A stretch of DNA of 64,000 nucleotides from Lutraria lutraria (taxonomy: Eukaryota; Mollusca; Bivalvia; Venerida; Mactridae): contig OZ026833.1 in NCBI GenBank assembly GCA_964023205.1, positions 5,041,138 through 5,105,137 on the forward strand, given 5' to 3'. The first letter of the stretch is position 1. Each line of letters starts with the position of its first letter. Below are positions 47,496-59,473 of this stretch, piece by piece. Both the position numbers and the translations under genes were made by a program. The notes under the pieces are model-generated. The model was not told the origin of the DNA. It saw nothing but the letters and a program-made list of their open reading frames with translations, and made no database searches.

Positions 47496-49079
47496 ATGCT
47501 TGACTATAATTCAAATATATATGAGTTTACAACGGGATCCCAATATATCAACTTATGTCTTTCAAAACCTCAAAATTATCATCATTCTGTTTGTAGTTTT
47601 TTTTTCTGACAAATAGTTGATCGAGTACCATCAGTAATGTCAAAGATATTTTTAATATCTCAATAACAATGTTGAATCCAAGCGAGAATAATTTGCTGAC
47701 CGTGAGTTGAATTGTACAAAAAAAATATCACACGTAGTAGTATATGAAATTCAATGTTGGCCCACTCTCAAAATGTATGTCTGTTTTTCATTTCCTTTAA
47801 TTCACTCGCACTAGACCAAAATAGACATTAGATAAGATGACAGTCTTTGACCAGATTTCTGGCTCCAAACCTATTTGTTTCTGATTTATTGTAAATTAAC
47901 CAAATCCGATTCTGTACTTTGCGTTTTAGCAGACCAAATCATACGCTAATGGTGTTGAGTGCATTCGTATAATTCAATGCATCAAGATGCAAAGGCTAAA
48001 TGTGCCACATTTATTCTTTCTCAGAGCAATTATTCTTAAGACAGGTTGTAGCAGTATAATCCCTCAACAGAATATGTTTACATAATTCTTCGACCTAAAG
48101 TAAGTCTTCAAACTCATTGAAAATATTCCAGACTGTTCTGGAAGCATTTGTCTAAACATGCTCTGCTTGGTCGCTTATCTGAAATGCAAATGGCAATCGT
48201 TAAAGCGCAACATTTAACTACGCTAGCGTATGAATCACGACATTTATAGGCAATACAACCGACCGTAAACGAATAAGAGAAAATCTTTGCAAAAACTATC
48301 TCCCATTTGCCAAGAAAATATTGCGAAATAACATGTGCCATTTGTTCTCATGATCTTGTATGATTCTTAACGACAATACAATTTTCTTGGCATTTCTCTC
48401 AAGGGAACAATAAGGATAATTCATAGCGATGTTTCGTCGAATAAATCTGTGACATGATCTGACCAAATTTGTATCAATGGTGTACTGTTCATTGTGAGCA
48501 TTGTAATATTTGATACGTATTTTGCCATCACTAATACAGGGTGATTAATTACCATCAACACATTCGTGTTTTTCGTTCAGACGGCAATTGGCATGCTCCC
48601 GTGTGGATACATCCTCGTGATGTCCTATAAGAACACCAAGAATCTTTGGTATTTTTTTAGTTTGCACTACATTATGCATGTACAATGTATAACATTATAT
48701 TGGTTTAGGTGTTTTGTTGACAAATAAATAAATTTCTAAAATGACTAAGGTAAACAAGACGTCATTATTATTCCAAGCGTGCTTAAATGCCCGGGCAAAG
48801 TTAATAATATCAGGTCATTACTTTCTCTTTGTTTTTTACACTGATCTCTATAAAATTCTGTAACTGAATTATTATTTCCCTTAAACTGCGCAACAACGAT
48901 GCTATAAACATAAAAACAATTTGTAACTGTTCAAAATGTTTCTATATAAACGTGCTTAGTTTAAAACAGACATTCTGTTTTGAATTTACAAATTAAATTC
49001 CTAAATTGTTATCATTTATCTGAGGCTATTTTGAAGACAAGAACATTTGTGTTTTGTTCATCCTTTATTTGTTGTTTAA
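47496..49079. other. Long stretch without a supported feature
   Basis: AT-rich, no shared repeats. A 75-codon minus frame (48114-48341) has no recognisable domain. Confidence 0.4.
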
Positions 49080-49350
49080 CAGACCTAGAGGTAAGATACA
49101 GGAGAACCGGGCATTTATATTCCTACTCTTATTTCGAATAATTTTCCTGGTTCGGTATCGTGCCCTATGTTAAATACCTATACACCACCTCATCCGTTTC
49201 ATGTAATTTCTAAACACAATACTCGGCACTGACGTGGTGATGGAGACATTTAAAAAGCGTCCATAACATCGGAAGCCTGAGCCGAGGTTTGAACCCACGT
49301 CTGTTAGATTAGTAGTGCAAATTTTTACCGCTAGACCGCCGATCCACACT
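49080..49350 (-). mobile_element. SINE family C, minus strand, near full length
   Basis: On plus: GAGGTAAGATACAGGAGAAC, GGGCATTTATATTCC, TTCCTGGTTCGGTATCGTGC, ATACTCGGCACTGACGTGG, then the inverted head with GAGCCGAGGTTTGAACCC (B box) and ACCGCTAGACCGCCGATCC. Collinear with 12115-12412. Confidence 0.8.
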
Positions 49351-49959
49351 ACAATTTTATTTAGTTATGAAAAACTATACAAAGGTCAAAGTAACAGACA
49401 GTTTGATGAGGTCGACTATTGTAAGTTATAAAATTATATAAATATTACTGTCTTGTACAATAACTTCATAAATCACTGTCATATAATTTGGGATACACCG
49501 CTACTGGAAATGGTTTATCGATTAGATACAAGATAGAACTTAATGTTTGTATTATTATATACGTAGGTTAGACTTGGTTATGAGATTGTTTGTAAAACTG
49601 TACATAAATTTTATATAAGGGCATCGGCCGAGAACTCTTACACAAAATAATTGCCGACTTGTTAACCATGAAAAATGGTGTGCTTATGTGAAATGGTTAA
49701 ACATATTACTCTAACACTCCTGATGCGTCTTAACACGGAAGTTATCAGAAAGAAGACTGATCGCTGTTGTCGCAAGGGAATCAAAATGCTGAGTTGAAAC
49801 GAAATCGAATGAATCCATTACATAATTCAGTATTAAGTGGCAATTATTTCAGTCTTTAATAACGTTTTTTCTATGTTTTCATAACAGTCGAGTATTTGTT
49901 TAAATCGTTGTATGCTGACTCTAAACCTTTGGATCTTTTTCTTTTATTCAAATCTTTTT
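49351..49959. other. Unassigned DNA
   Basis: No supported feature. Confidence 0.4.
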
Positions 49960-50215
49960 TTCGCTGGGGTTAAACGTCGGAACCATGACCAGAGATATCT
50001 GGTGGATCTTCCAGCTTTAATCATGGGGGCAGATCCCAGGTATACACATGGGCTGGGACATCGGCCTTCCATAAGCTAGCTGGATACTGGATAGCATCTT
50101 CACATATAAAATTAGTCCGGTACCGGATGGGATTCAAACTCATAGCGTTGAGGGACTCGTATAGTTACTAGTCAGGGGCCAGAACCACTTCAAGTCTTCG
50201 TTCATTTGACACCAA
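49960..50215 (-). mobile_element. SINE family B, minus strand, most complete copy
   Basis: On plus: GCTGGGGTTAAACGTCGGAA, GATCTTCCAGCTTTAATCAT, GGGGGCAGATCCCAGG, CATCGGCCTTCCATAAGCTA, GCTGGATACTGG, then the inverted head GGATGGGATTCAAACTCATA and GCGTTGAGGGACTCG. This copy links the tail (TTAAACGTCG), core and head, so it can serve as the reference for the partial copies. Confidence 0.75.
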
Positions 50216-50802
50216 AACTCATCTATAGGTATTGTGTGATGAATGGAGAGAGCCAAAAACAAAATGGAAACGTATACAACCAAAAAAGGTTATGAGATTA
50301 TCTCATGTTTAATTTAATCTTGTAAATCAATTTTAGTATGTATATAAGATGACGGACAAGGGCAGACTGATCGATGTAATGTTATTATTTCATTCTAAAT
50401 GGCTTCGTGTGTACATGGAAGTCTGTAGACGCTTTTGGGACCTTTAACCTTTTTGAATAAAATAATAAATAAATCGCTATCACAGGTCTAAATAAAGGTT
50501 ACTCTTATGAGTGACAGACTAATTATTATCATTATTATTGTTTTAAATAATGAATTATAAGACTATCCTCTCTTATCAGTGCATTCATATTTCTAAGCTT
50601 TCTTGCTATATGTAGGTATTTAATGCTATTATACCAGGAGAAGGTAGTTAATGCTATCTGCAGGTACAAATGTTTGTAGGTACCTTAAGTCATAATTGAT
50701 ATAAATGTTACTTAAGATAAAGGTATACGAGAGAGAATTGTGAAGTTTTCCATCTTATGATCACAATTTCTGTTTACATTGGATATTTGGTACAAACATG
50801 TA
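50216..50802. other. Unassigned DNA
   Basis: Short ATTATTATC run near 50522. No gene. Confidence 0.4.
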
Positions 50803-50977
50803 CGGTACAACCTCTCCAGAGCGGCCCTCTCTTGAGCAACAACCTCCCTTCAACAACAGCATGATTTTCCCAGCTGCACAATTTAACTGTTAAGTTTACC
50901 TCTCGAGAGAAACAACATCTCAAAAACAGCATAATTTTGCTACATCCAAAGGGTGTTGCGTTGGAGAGGTTGCACTG
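50803..50977 (+). mobile_element. MITE, family 1, intact 175-bp reference copy
   Basis: The left end is CGGTACAACCTCTCCAGAGC and the right end, inverted, is CAGTGCAACCTCTCCAACGC, with TA on both sides (50801-50802, 50978-50979); the palindromic flank extends to ATGTAC/GTACAT. It carries exactly one 54-bp unit (CCCTCTCTTGAGCAACAACC, TCCCTTCAACAACAG) that is almost identical to units of the 43.2-46.0 kb array. Best evidence that the array derives from this element. Confidence 0.88.
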
Positions 50978-51747
50978 TACATATTTTTGTAAAATTAATC
51001 TGTACTCATGCGTAAGTTTGAAAATTATTTTTTACCAGAAAGGTATGATAATTCGAGTTTCCTTTCCTTTCTAAGCCATGAACTTGGTGTCAGAACCAGG
51101 AAAAAGGGGCGACCAGTCTGATACAGTAATAGAATAAATAGCAAACTAGTATTTGGGGGAAAACATTAATAAGTATGTTTATCAGAAAATATTACTTTTG
51201 TATCAAATAATACGAAAACAAATTATAGTGCGTATTTACTTCTTACTTTACTCCACCAATAATTACGATACTATAGGGAAACCTTTGGCGTCCATAGCAC
51301 GATATATTAATGGACAGTTTCTATTATTAGGAGTCTTTATAGATGCTTTTAAGGCAAACTTAACATATAGCCCAATTACCATCACTGATTTCTACAATAT
51401 TTGAATGCTACATTTGTATTATTTTATTCCAAGTTAGAAAGATAAAAGATAAAATCACGAGTAAATGTTTATTGTACGGCTGAACGGCAACATAGCGTAT
51501 GTTATTCAAATGGTAATCCGATTATTGGAGATCAAGAAAAGCTGGCGTTGAAGACGCGTGTCATTAAACATTAGAATCTTAGACTTATAAGATAATGGCT
51601 TGGTGGTAAGGTGAATATTTTCTTACACAAAACATACCATTAGTTGGCCAAACATTTCGATAAAAGCGAAAATAAATAACAAAGAAATTTATGTTCAGAA
51701 ATGTGACCTGTATGTAAAATAAACGTGTAGCCAGAACTTAACGATAG
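50978..51747. other. Unassigned AT-rich DNA
   Basis: An 83-codon plus frame (51153-51404) begins without a good start context and shows no motif. Nothing supported. Confidence 0.4.
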
Positions 51748-51921
51748 ATCAGCCTTCCATTGGCGTCACTCGCTCGGCGCGCATGAATTTTGATTCGGAC
51801 CAAAGTACTACGTTTCTCTATATCCGCCATGCAGTTGTTAAACTAGTTCCCGTTCCATAATGCAGAGCAAGTCTATGTAAGTTCAGTTTCCATGAGCACT
51901 TTCAGTACTTTGATTTTTCAA
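51748..51921 (+). repeat. Dispersed repeat D, copy 3
   Basis: GGCGCGCATGAATTTTGATT, CAAAGTACTACG, GTTAAACTAGTTCCCGTTCC, ATGAGCACTTTCAGTACTTT. About 174 bp, same orientation as the other copies. It carries the full 3-prime GTACTTTGATTT end also seen alone at 25143. Confidence 0.75.
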
Positions 51922-52955
51922 GCTGTCAGAATTTATTTCATTCGATAACAAATTATATGTTTTACAATGATATAGTCGCTCAATATTGTTATTAGAATGA
52001 GTCCATAACTTAAACTTTAGTCGGAAAGCAATCAGAGTTGAACTGCAATTGCTTCTTATTGACAATTTATCTCCGAAAATGAGTTTGAATAACTTGATGT
52101 CACAGCAGCAAGCAAAATACTGATGTAAAATAAGGTTTAATTAGAATGAATTGTTCTTGTTTAAAGATAAACGTTAATTTAATTAGTATATAATAATATA
52201 CAGGTATATACGGAACATACATAAATGTACCGCAATGAACATGTTTTTCCCCAAATGTTTTGTTCTTTTCTTTGACGTCGCTCATGGCTAAGTAGGAAGT
52301 CGTCACTAGATTTGATTACCGCTTCTATTCTATGAAATAGTCATTTTGGAATTGATCCAATTTTAATTCGAGACAATACCCTGAAGCTACCTATTAAACC
52401 ATCAAGATACGTGTCCTAGCAACCTTATATTATATGGAATGTAATTGCATACTCGTGTTAGGGTTTAAAAACGCAAAGTCTGAGTGAAAAAGGCACGCAA
52501 TATATTTCTGATAGAAATTCCTATAAATAACTAGTCGAGTGATAAATTGTCTTAAGAAAATAATCACCGGACATAGAGGAAAGTTGTTACAAGCCTGATT
52601 TAGGGATTTCTGGATTTCTTAGATCAAGCTGTGATTGATAAGCACTAGTGTTTTCTGTATTAACAGAGATTTTCCTCGATGCAATTTATGTATTTTTAAT
52701 GGCAACGGTAACAATTTCCAGATTAGATACATCCACGTTATAACGTCAAATAGGCTATTGAATTGTGATATAATTACTATTCCGGGACTGGCGAAAAGAC
52801 GTAGTGTAATTTGATGTCTCTGTATTTGTCTTAAGTCGACTCGAATTACGCTACCTTGGAAAACAAGGGGAAATATAATAGAATTAACTCACGAGGGCAT
52901 GCATCATTTTTCGTTGGCTAAGGAGAATGTTTTAAGGCATTTAATTCTATGAAAA
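51922..52955. promoter_or_regulatory. Upstream region of first exon C (promoter not resolved)
   Basis: About 1 kb 5-prime of the start at 52956 without competing repeats. No core promoter motif is convincing. Confidence 0.25.
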
Positions 52956-53067
52956 ATGTATTCCAAGCGTGTTTCTAAATCGACTATTTTTCTGCTAATT
53001 GCGCATGTGTTATTGTTAACGTGTTTTGTGGATATCGTAAATTGTGCGAAAAGAAAACTGAAATTTG
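52956..53067 (+). CDS. First coding exon C: signal peptide plus phase-1 donor, candidate glutamate-receptor-like gene (partial)
   Basis: ATG at 52956 in context GAAAAATGT (A at -3). An upstream ATG at 52949 is in another frame and stops after nine codons. It encodes 37 residues plus one base of a Gly codon, ending at donor G|GTAAGT (53068). The basic n-region (Lys4, Arg5, Lys8) precedes a hydrophobic core at residues 10-25 (Thr-Ile-Phe-Leu-Leu-Ile-Ala-His-Val-Leu-Leu-Leu), with probable cleavage around Asn-Cys-Ala near residue 31. The tail Lys-Arg-Lys-Leu-Lys-Phe-(Gly) closes with the same Leu-Lys-Phe-Gly as exon B. Same phase as A and B, so all three could splice to one acceptor. Its 6.2-kb distance from exon B and the lack of receptor exons seen between them favour alternative first exons over separate genes, but this is not proven. 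Confidence 0.6.
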
Positions 53068-54039
53068 GTAAGTATAAATAATCTTTTATGATACATTGTA
53101 AAAAGTATATTTATTACTAACATCTGATAAAGAACTGGAAATTATGGGGTTTTTTTTAAAAAAGGATTGGGAATTATCAGGTTTAAATTATTCGCTGTTT
53201 TTAATCGCATGGTGAGTGACTTATTTAACAAGTTTCAAATTTTAATGAAACAACTCAGCCTTTCTGCCTTTGGCCACATATTTATAAGTAAATTTACATA
53301 AGCAACACAAATAACGCATATAAATAAACAAACATTTTACTAAAAAGAGAGTTTTAATTAATGTTATAATTGTTACACTTTCATAGAAATACTATATCCG
53401 AATGCAATTATTCCACGACACTTCATATACCTGACAATATCACATTCCGTCACCATGATAAAAAAAGATCCGACGTTTTTTTAAACCATGTTTTGTGTTA
53501 TAAGTGATCTACGACATTTGCAATTATGTTCAAGTAATTTAAAGTTGACAAGTCTTTGCGACAGATTCATATATTTGATTTTGTCAAAAATCTTACAAAC
53601 AAGATTTTCGTAAAAGAGGAATTCAAAATTGTCTGATTGGCGTCAGAAAAGATTTTTCTGTTAAAAGATGGATCAAAATGTCTTAAGGCCGCCTAAAAGG
53701 AAATGGAAAATATAACAATATAAAAAAAATCGCCGGTTATCTCGTTTTGTCCGCGTATGAAAATAGCATTATCACGCACCGAATGCGCAAACTCCTAATG
53801 TAGATTTACTCGATATCTAAAGCTTTCTATTCAGTTGAGCGTAATTATTCATCTGATGTGAGTAACAGAATTGTATTGTAAAACTATGAATTGTCAAATA
53901 AGTGTATTATATGTTCAAATTAATAAATGCTTAACTGAGCCGAATGGTATTTGCTTGCAAAGTTGAAAAAGGTCAGTCACACTTGGTATAATCAGTTATT
54001 TTTAAACAACTCATAACTTACCTTTCTGATCGAACCCAC
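53068..54039. other. Putative intron start, no feature
   Basis: Downstream of the exon C donor. AT-rich, no exon recognised. Confidence 0.4.
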
Positions 54040-54118
54040 GAAAACCGGACTCCCTGCCATGCAAACCGGATTTCCCTGAAAATCGGACAATTTTCCAAGT
54101 CCCTTTTTTCGGATTTTA
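54040..54118. mobile_element. MITE, family 3, fragment
   Basis: CGAAAACCGGACTCCCTGCC, AAACCGGATTTCCCTG and TTTTTTCGGATTTTATAT resemble the CCGGATTT words of the 13710 copy. Termini are not preserved. Confidence 0.4.
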
Positions 54119-55380
54119 TATAATACCAAACTCACAAAATACATTATTTTTTTCATTCACGCGTTAATACACGTGTGTCCAAGAATTAAACCTTTGCATA
54201 TTTTCTGTACATGTTGAATAAAAAATTTGTTGGTTAAAAATATTATTGGTACCATTTATATTTATAATATTCAAAGATTTAAATAATTTTTCTACAGGGC
54301 ATAAGTGAATGAAAAAAAAATCAGACTAATTTGTCTGTACGCATCAACGTATGCCAGCCCAATTATAACCGGCTATCCGTCTCTGAAATTGACTTTATGT
54401 ATCCATAACTCGATTAGACGTTATTCAGCAAGCGTGGTAATGTAAATTCAGAACATATAAATCGTGGGATAATCATTGTACGACATCCCTTGATAATATC
54501 GTGCGCTATGAGTTTCTCACGGATAGTTCGCAATTCAAAAAAAAGTAAATGTTTTAGCTGATGTTGGTAAGTATCACGTCATGGCCTCCTGTATCAATGT
54601 TGTGTATGGGATTTCTGTAAATTGTTGATAGAAGAGCACCAAACTCTGATGAGAGCCCTTTTATCCAAATTTGGTAATCTATAACCCTTTATTAATTGTA
54701 CTCTTTGTATAGGTTATTGAGATGAGAAAATGTTTCGGAATTTAGTAATTTAAGTGAGCGGGACCTAGCGCCCACCGCTCTGAAACACCTTAATTTTGTC
54801 ATTTCATCGTGAAGAAAAATATTCATGTATAAGGGATTTTCTAAATGGATAAGAAATGTGAACATTTTGAAAATTGGAGCCGTCTGGTTGGCTTAAAATG
54901 CAAGATAAACTAAAACAGTAAACCTTTAAAATAACGAGTATGCTCAGTAGCTGCTTATATACATAACATTTTACCTCTTAAAGTTTTTTATTTCCGGATT
55001 AATATATTTATACAATCGAAATATTATTGAATTAGCACCGATCAAAGGTAATGTAAGAATACGTTATATGTTATATACCGATTGTCAAACGCTACGTGAT
55101 GTTTATATTGCATTAATTCTGATTTAAAGTATTCAGAATTAGCGAATCCCAAAACGCAAAGGTCTTGACTTTAGTTGTGCAGTTAGTGACGTCATTTGTA
55201 AAGGTTGTTCGGATGTTTCGAGTGTTATCGCAGAAAAAAATACAAAACACAATGTAGATCTGACATGTCGCATACAAATACTATAAAATATGGTGTACGG
55301 ATTTGTTTGTGTTTAAAACTTATGCGAGTTCAGTAACAGAACTGTTCTGCTATTTTTTTGTCGATTATGTGACAACCTTT
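54119..55380. other. Unassigned AT-rich DNA
   Basis: GCGGGACCTAGCGCCCACCG-like GC-richer words (AGCGGGACCTAGCGCCCACC near 54757) are isolated. No gene is supported. Confidence 0.4.
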
Positions 55381-55715
55381 ATGATTGTTCAATTAGACTG
55401 ATAAAATAAAATAACAGTGTGATAACGCACTTGATTGGTTGATTTGACTGAAAAAAAAACAGTGTATCACTGTATTTGATTGGTCAATTAGACTGATAAA
55501 ATAATAACAATATGACAACGTATCTGATTGGTCAATATGGCCGATAAAATAATAACAATATGACAACGTATTTGATTGGTCAATTAGACTGATAAAATAA
55601 TAACAATATGACAACGTATCTGATTGGTCAATATGGCTGATAGAATAATAATAGTGTGACAACGTACCCGATTGGTTAGTACAACTGAGAACAATATTCA
55701 TGTGGTAACGCACAC
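55381..55715. repeat. Tandem array, 48-bp unit, about 6 copies
   Basis: The unit is CGTATCTGATTGGTCAATAT, GGCCGATAAAATAATAACAA, TATGACAA. Outer units are diverged (AACGCACTTGATTGGTTGAT at left, GTACCCGATTGGTTAGTACA at right). Each unit carries GATTGG, an inverted CCAAT box. The 166-codon minus frame (55393-55893) with a 16-residue repeat is a by-product of the 48-bp period. Confidence 0.88.
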
Positions 55716-56344
55716 AATCGGACATTATAAATGGCAAATATGAACTTTGTTCGGTGTAGAATACCATTAAAAGTAAACATATTTTATTGCTATATTTATA
55801 CAATCGTACCAGAAAGTAATAAAGATTCGACTCATGAATAAAAGATAAATTCGTGTTATATACACATTTTGATTCGAACAAATAGATAGACACTGCATAT
55901 AAAATGTATTACAGATCTGACTACAAAAGTTCTACTCATAAAACAAATCTCGGAACTCCCTATTTCGTCATGTCCTCTTTGTCAAACAAAATAAATTGCC
56001 TGTCAGTAAAATTGTCGAAGCGTTATCTATGAAGTTGTCGGACAAAATCGAATAGATTCTGAGCAAACAAACGGTTCAAGGCAAACAAATACAAGTTAAT
56101 GAAAACGAAAACAATGTTTGTGAAAAATGAATTGAATGAGTTGAAAGGGTAGGATCATAGAGTATCAAAAGAATATATAATCATATTATATAAATAACAA
56201 AATTATCGTAAAAAAGACAAAGGACACTGCCTAAATGGATCTGTTCGTTCAGTTTGTAAGTATTTTGTGAAGTATAGAATATATAACAGTTTATTACGGT
56301 GTAAAAAGGATAAACAACTAAGTATAGCTGTTCGTGGCTGTTTA
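55716..56344. other. Unassigned AT-rich DNA
   Basis: No supported feature. Confidence 0.4.
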
Positions 56345-57068
56345 TAACATTTTAAAACATAGTATAACATTTACCATAGCATATTACATTTAACTACTAT
56401 ATATAGCATTTTATCATAGAATATAATATTATACCACAATATATATAACATTTTATCATAGTATAAAATTATGACATTTAACCATGCAAAGTATATGACA
56501 TTTCATCATAGAATAGAATAGTATACCACAATATATACTATTTTACCACAGCATATAATATTTCACCGCAATATATAACATTTACCACATCATATAACAT
56601 TTTACCGCAATATATAACATTTACCACAGCATATAACATTTCACCGCAATATATAACATTTTACCACAGCATGTAACACTTTACCACAACATATAACATT
56701 TCACCGCAATATATAACATTTACCACAGCATATAACATTTCACCGCAATATATAACATTTTACCACAGCATGTAACACTTTACCACAACATATAACATTT
56801 CACCGCACTATATTACATTTACCACAGCATATAACATTTCACCGCAATATATAACATTTTACCACAGCATGTAACACTTTACCACAACATATAACATTTC
56901 ACCGCAATATATAACATTTTACCACAATATATAACACTTTACCACAACATATAACACTTTACCACAACATATAACATTTTACCTCAATATATAACATTTT
57001 ACCACAGCATATAACATTTTACCACATGATATATAACATTTTATCATAATATATAACATTTAACCATT
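56345..57068. repeat. AT-rich minisatellite, about 20-bp unit, about 35 copies
   Basis: The unit is ATATAACATTTTACCACAAT with forms TTTCACCGCA, TTTACCACAGC and CACTTTACCACAAC. A higher-order repeat of about 100 bp (CACCGCAATATATAACATTT, ACCACAGCATGTAACACTTT, ACCACAACATATAACATTT) recurs three or four times at about 56640-56900. The right end abuts SINE C at 57069. Confidence 0.9.
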
Positions 57069-57295
57069 TTATCAGGCCCCTAGTAAAGCACTGATACATG
57101 CCTCGCCCTTTTTCCAGTGATTTTCTACGAGTAATTGACTCTGTAGTTGGGATGGGGACACTGAAAAAGCGTCCCTGAGAAATTCGAAAGGCAGAGCCGA
57201 GAATCGACCAATGACCTCTCGTGTAGTAGTCCCGTACGTTAACTCTCGTGTAGTAGTCCAGTACGTTACCTCTCGACCACCGATCAGACCTTAGA
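57069..57295 (-). mobile_element. SINE family C, minus strand, with duplicated head segment
   Basis: On plus: CATGCCTCGCCCTTTTTCC, CTGTAGTTGGGATGGGGACA, GGCAGAGCCGAGAATCGAC, then CTCTCGTGTAGTAGTCC plus CGTACGTTA appears twice (57213-57240 and 57243-57269), duplicating the A-box/anticodon part of the head. The 5-prime-most CGACCACCGATCAGA is normal. Confidence 0.75.
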
Positions 57296-57726
57296 TACTA
57301 TCATATAAAAATAAAACATTTAATAACGGTACACAGCAGTATATTATAAGATTTTATAACAGCGTACAATAGTATAACAATGTTCGGATTAGGTATGGAA
57401 TAAATTCGTCGAGATCACAAAAAAGATATTCCAGTGCATAGATAATTAGATGATAAGGTGAATTCCTAGTTAAATAAGCGTTACGTTTGTCTAGAAGAAA
57501 ACACAAAGTGCTTAAGAAATCAATACAATTACTTCTCATGAAAACAATTCAAAGACAAGCATTTATTTCTATTCAAACTAAGCATTTAAGTACAAGCTAG
57601 GCATTTCAATGAATTTTCTGTTATTGGTAAATTTGCTGGTAGTGGTCAATGTATTGTGTATAAAGCTACCACATTAGAGTTAACCGGAGTATATTTTGTA
57701 CAATTAAACCCTGGTATAATTAACCG
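57296..57726. other. Unassigned AT-rich DNA
   Basis: Contains a short AAGCATTTAAG/AGGCATTTCAA pair near 57578-57608. No gene. Confidence 0.4.
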
Positions 57727-58316
57727 CAGTATTTTTTTATATAAATAATTTATATAAAGGACACATGGTATAATGAATACACAGTATATTTTATATAAAG
57801 AACACATGGTATAACCAATCACAGTATGTTTTATATAAAGAACACATGGTATAACCTATCACAGTATATTTTATATAAAGTACACATGGTATAACCAATC
57901 ACAGTATAGTTTATATAAAGAACACATGGTATAACCAATCACAGTATATTTTATATAAAGAACACATGGTATAACCAATCACAGTATATTTTATATAAAG
58001 TACACATGGTATAACCAATCACAGTATAGTTTATATAAAGTACACATGGTATAACCAATCACAGTATAGTTTATATTAAGAACACATGGTATAACCAATC
58101 ACAGTATATTTTATATAAAGTACACATGGTATAACCAATCACAGTATATTTTATATAAAGTACACATGGTATAACCAATCACAGTATAGTTTATATAAAG
58201 TACACATGGTATAACCAATCACAGTATATTTTATATAAAGAACACATGGTATAACCAATCACAGTATATTTTATATAAAGAACACATGGTATAACCAATC
58301 ACAGTATATTTTATAT
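57727..58316. repeat. Minisatellite, 40-bp unit, about 14-15 copies
   Basis: The unit is ATGGTATAACCAATCACAGT followed by ATATTTTATATAAAGAACAC; the step is exactly 40. It differs mainly at two sites, AGAACAC/AGTACAC and TATATTTTA/TATAGTTTA, so haplotypes of units can be read along the array. Edges (57727-57800, 58300-58460) degrade gradually. Each unit has TATATAAA-like and CCAAT words. Confidence 0.93.
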
Positions 58317-58806
58317 GTATAAAGAAAACATAGTAGAATTGACAACGGTGTGTTTTGTATAAAGGAAACATAGTTGAATTAATCTTTGGATAGTTTCTAT
58401 AAATAATCCATTATCATTATTTGTCCTTGTATGTTTTCTATAAGAAGTCATGGTAGAATTATCTCACGTTTGTTTTATTTCTAGATGGGAAGTATTGTTA
58501 CACTTAAGCATTGTTACACCCTACAGGGATCCTTACGAATATAGCTCCTCGATGTAGCTCTATTCGTTGAATGGCACACTTTAAATTAGAGAGCTGTATA
58601 AGGAAAACAGCATGTGAAAAGTCGAATATAGCTCACAATTAACTTCAACATAGTGACAATAAATCATAATGTAAAGAATGTCAACGGAAACCTGCTACTT
58701 GGCTACTGAGAATTATTAGGTCAAATGATTGAGCAGGAGTTATCTATTCTAATAGGTTTGGGAGTACATACATCGCAATTTTCTTAAGATAAAATCAGGA
58801 CGGACA
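58317..58806. other. Unassigned DNA, with degraded repeat edge
   Basis: The first 130 bases still show loose ...ATAGTAGAATT / ATAGTTGAATT echoes of the 40-bp array. No gene. Confidence 0.4.
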
Positions 58807-58968
<162 letters not shown>

Positions 58969-59328
58969 GTTCACACAAGGCTGATTTTGCGAGATTATCT
59001 CTTTGATTCTTTTTGATGACATTGACACACTATACACAAGAATATCACTATAACCCCACGATAACTGAACGAACCGAAACAACATCAAAATGTCATATAT
59101 TTTGGGCATATACATGACAGACAGAGAGACAGACAGAAAGACGCACGGACGGACAATCCCATAACTACATATAATTGCATCGTAAATGCATTAAATTGTT
59201 GCCATGCGTTTATAGAAACAACGAATGTATCATTATAAAATTTAATCTTGGATCAGATAAATGTGGATCACTATCCTATGAAAAACAACAACTTCTTCGA
59301 ATACAGAGATGGACTCATTATAGAATGT
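58969..59328. other. Unassigned DNA
   Basis: No feature apart from the short impure ACAG tract at 59117-59145. Confidence 0.4.
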
Positions 59329-59473
59329 GACAATGCCTTTCATTATGTAGAATGAAGTCCAAAATTATGGAATGAATTACTTGGTAGCCTGAGCCTTACA
59401 ATGTGATTCTGTAGACATTTCCAAACATAAATTGAAATCATACTACTTCAAGAACTATTTTGCACTATTTTAA
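59329..59473 (+). pseudogene. Decayed LINE ORF2 C-terminal fragment
   Basis: One frame gives Phe-His-Tyr-Val-Glu, a stop, then Pro-Lys-Leu-Trp-Asn-Glu-Leu (59359-59379) and Ser-Leu. After a frame shift it continues Lys-His-Lys-Leu-Lys-Ser-Tyr-Tyr-Phe-Lys-Asn-Tyr-Phe before a TAA at 59471. The order F-x-Y-x-GPKLWNxLP, then FK-x-LK-x-YLF is the familiar C-terminal end of many non-LTR retrotransposon reverse transcriptase proteins. One stop and at least one frame shift make it a dead remnant. Confidence 0.65.

Noticed and set aside
54293..54315. Acceptor-like TCTACAG followed by GGCATAAGTGAATGA as exon 2 for the phase-1 donors
   Set aside because: In phase 1 it gives Gly-His-Lys and then a stop, so it cannot be the shared second exon.
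55393..55893. 166-codon minus frame with a 16-residue repeat
   Set aside because: Mostly the 48-bp array read in phase; the non-repeat start shows no family.
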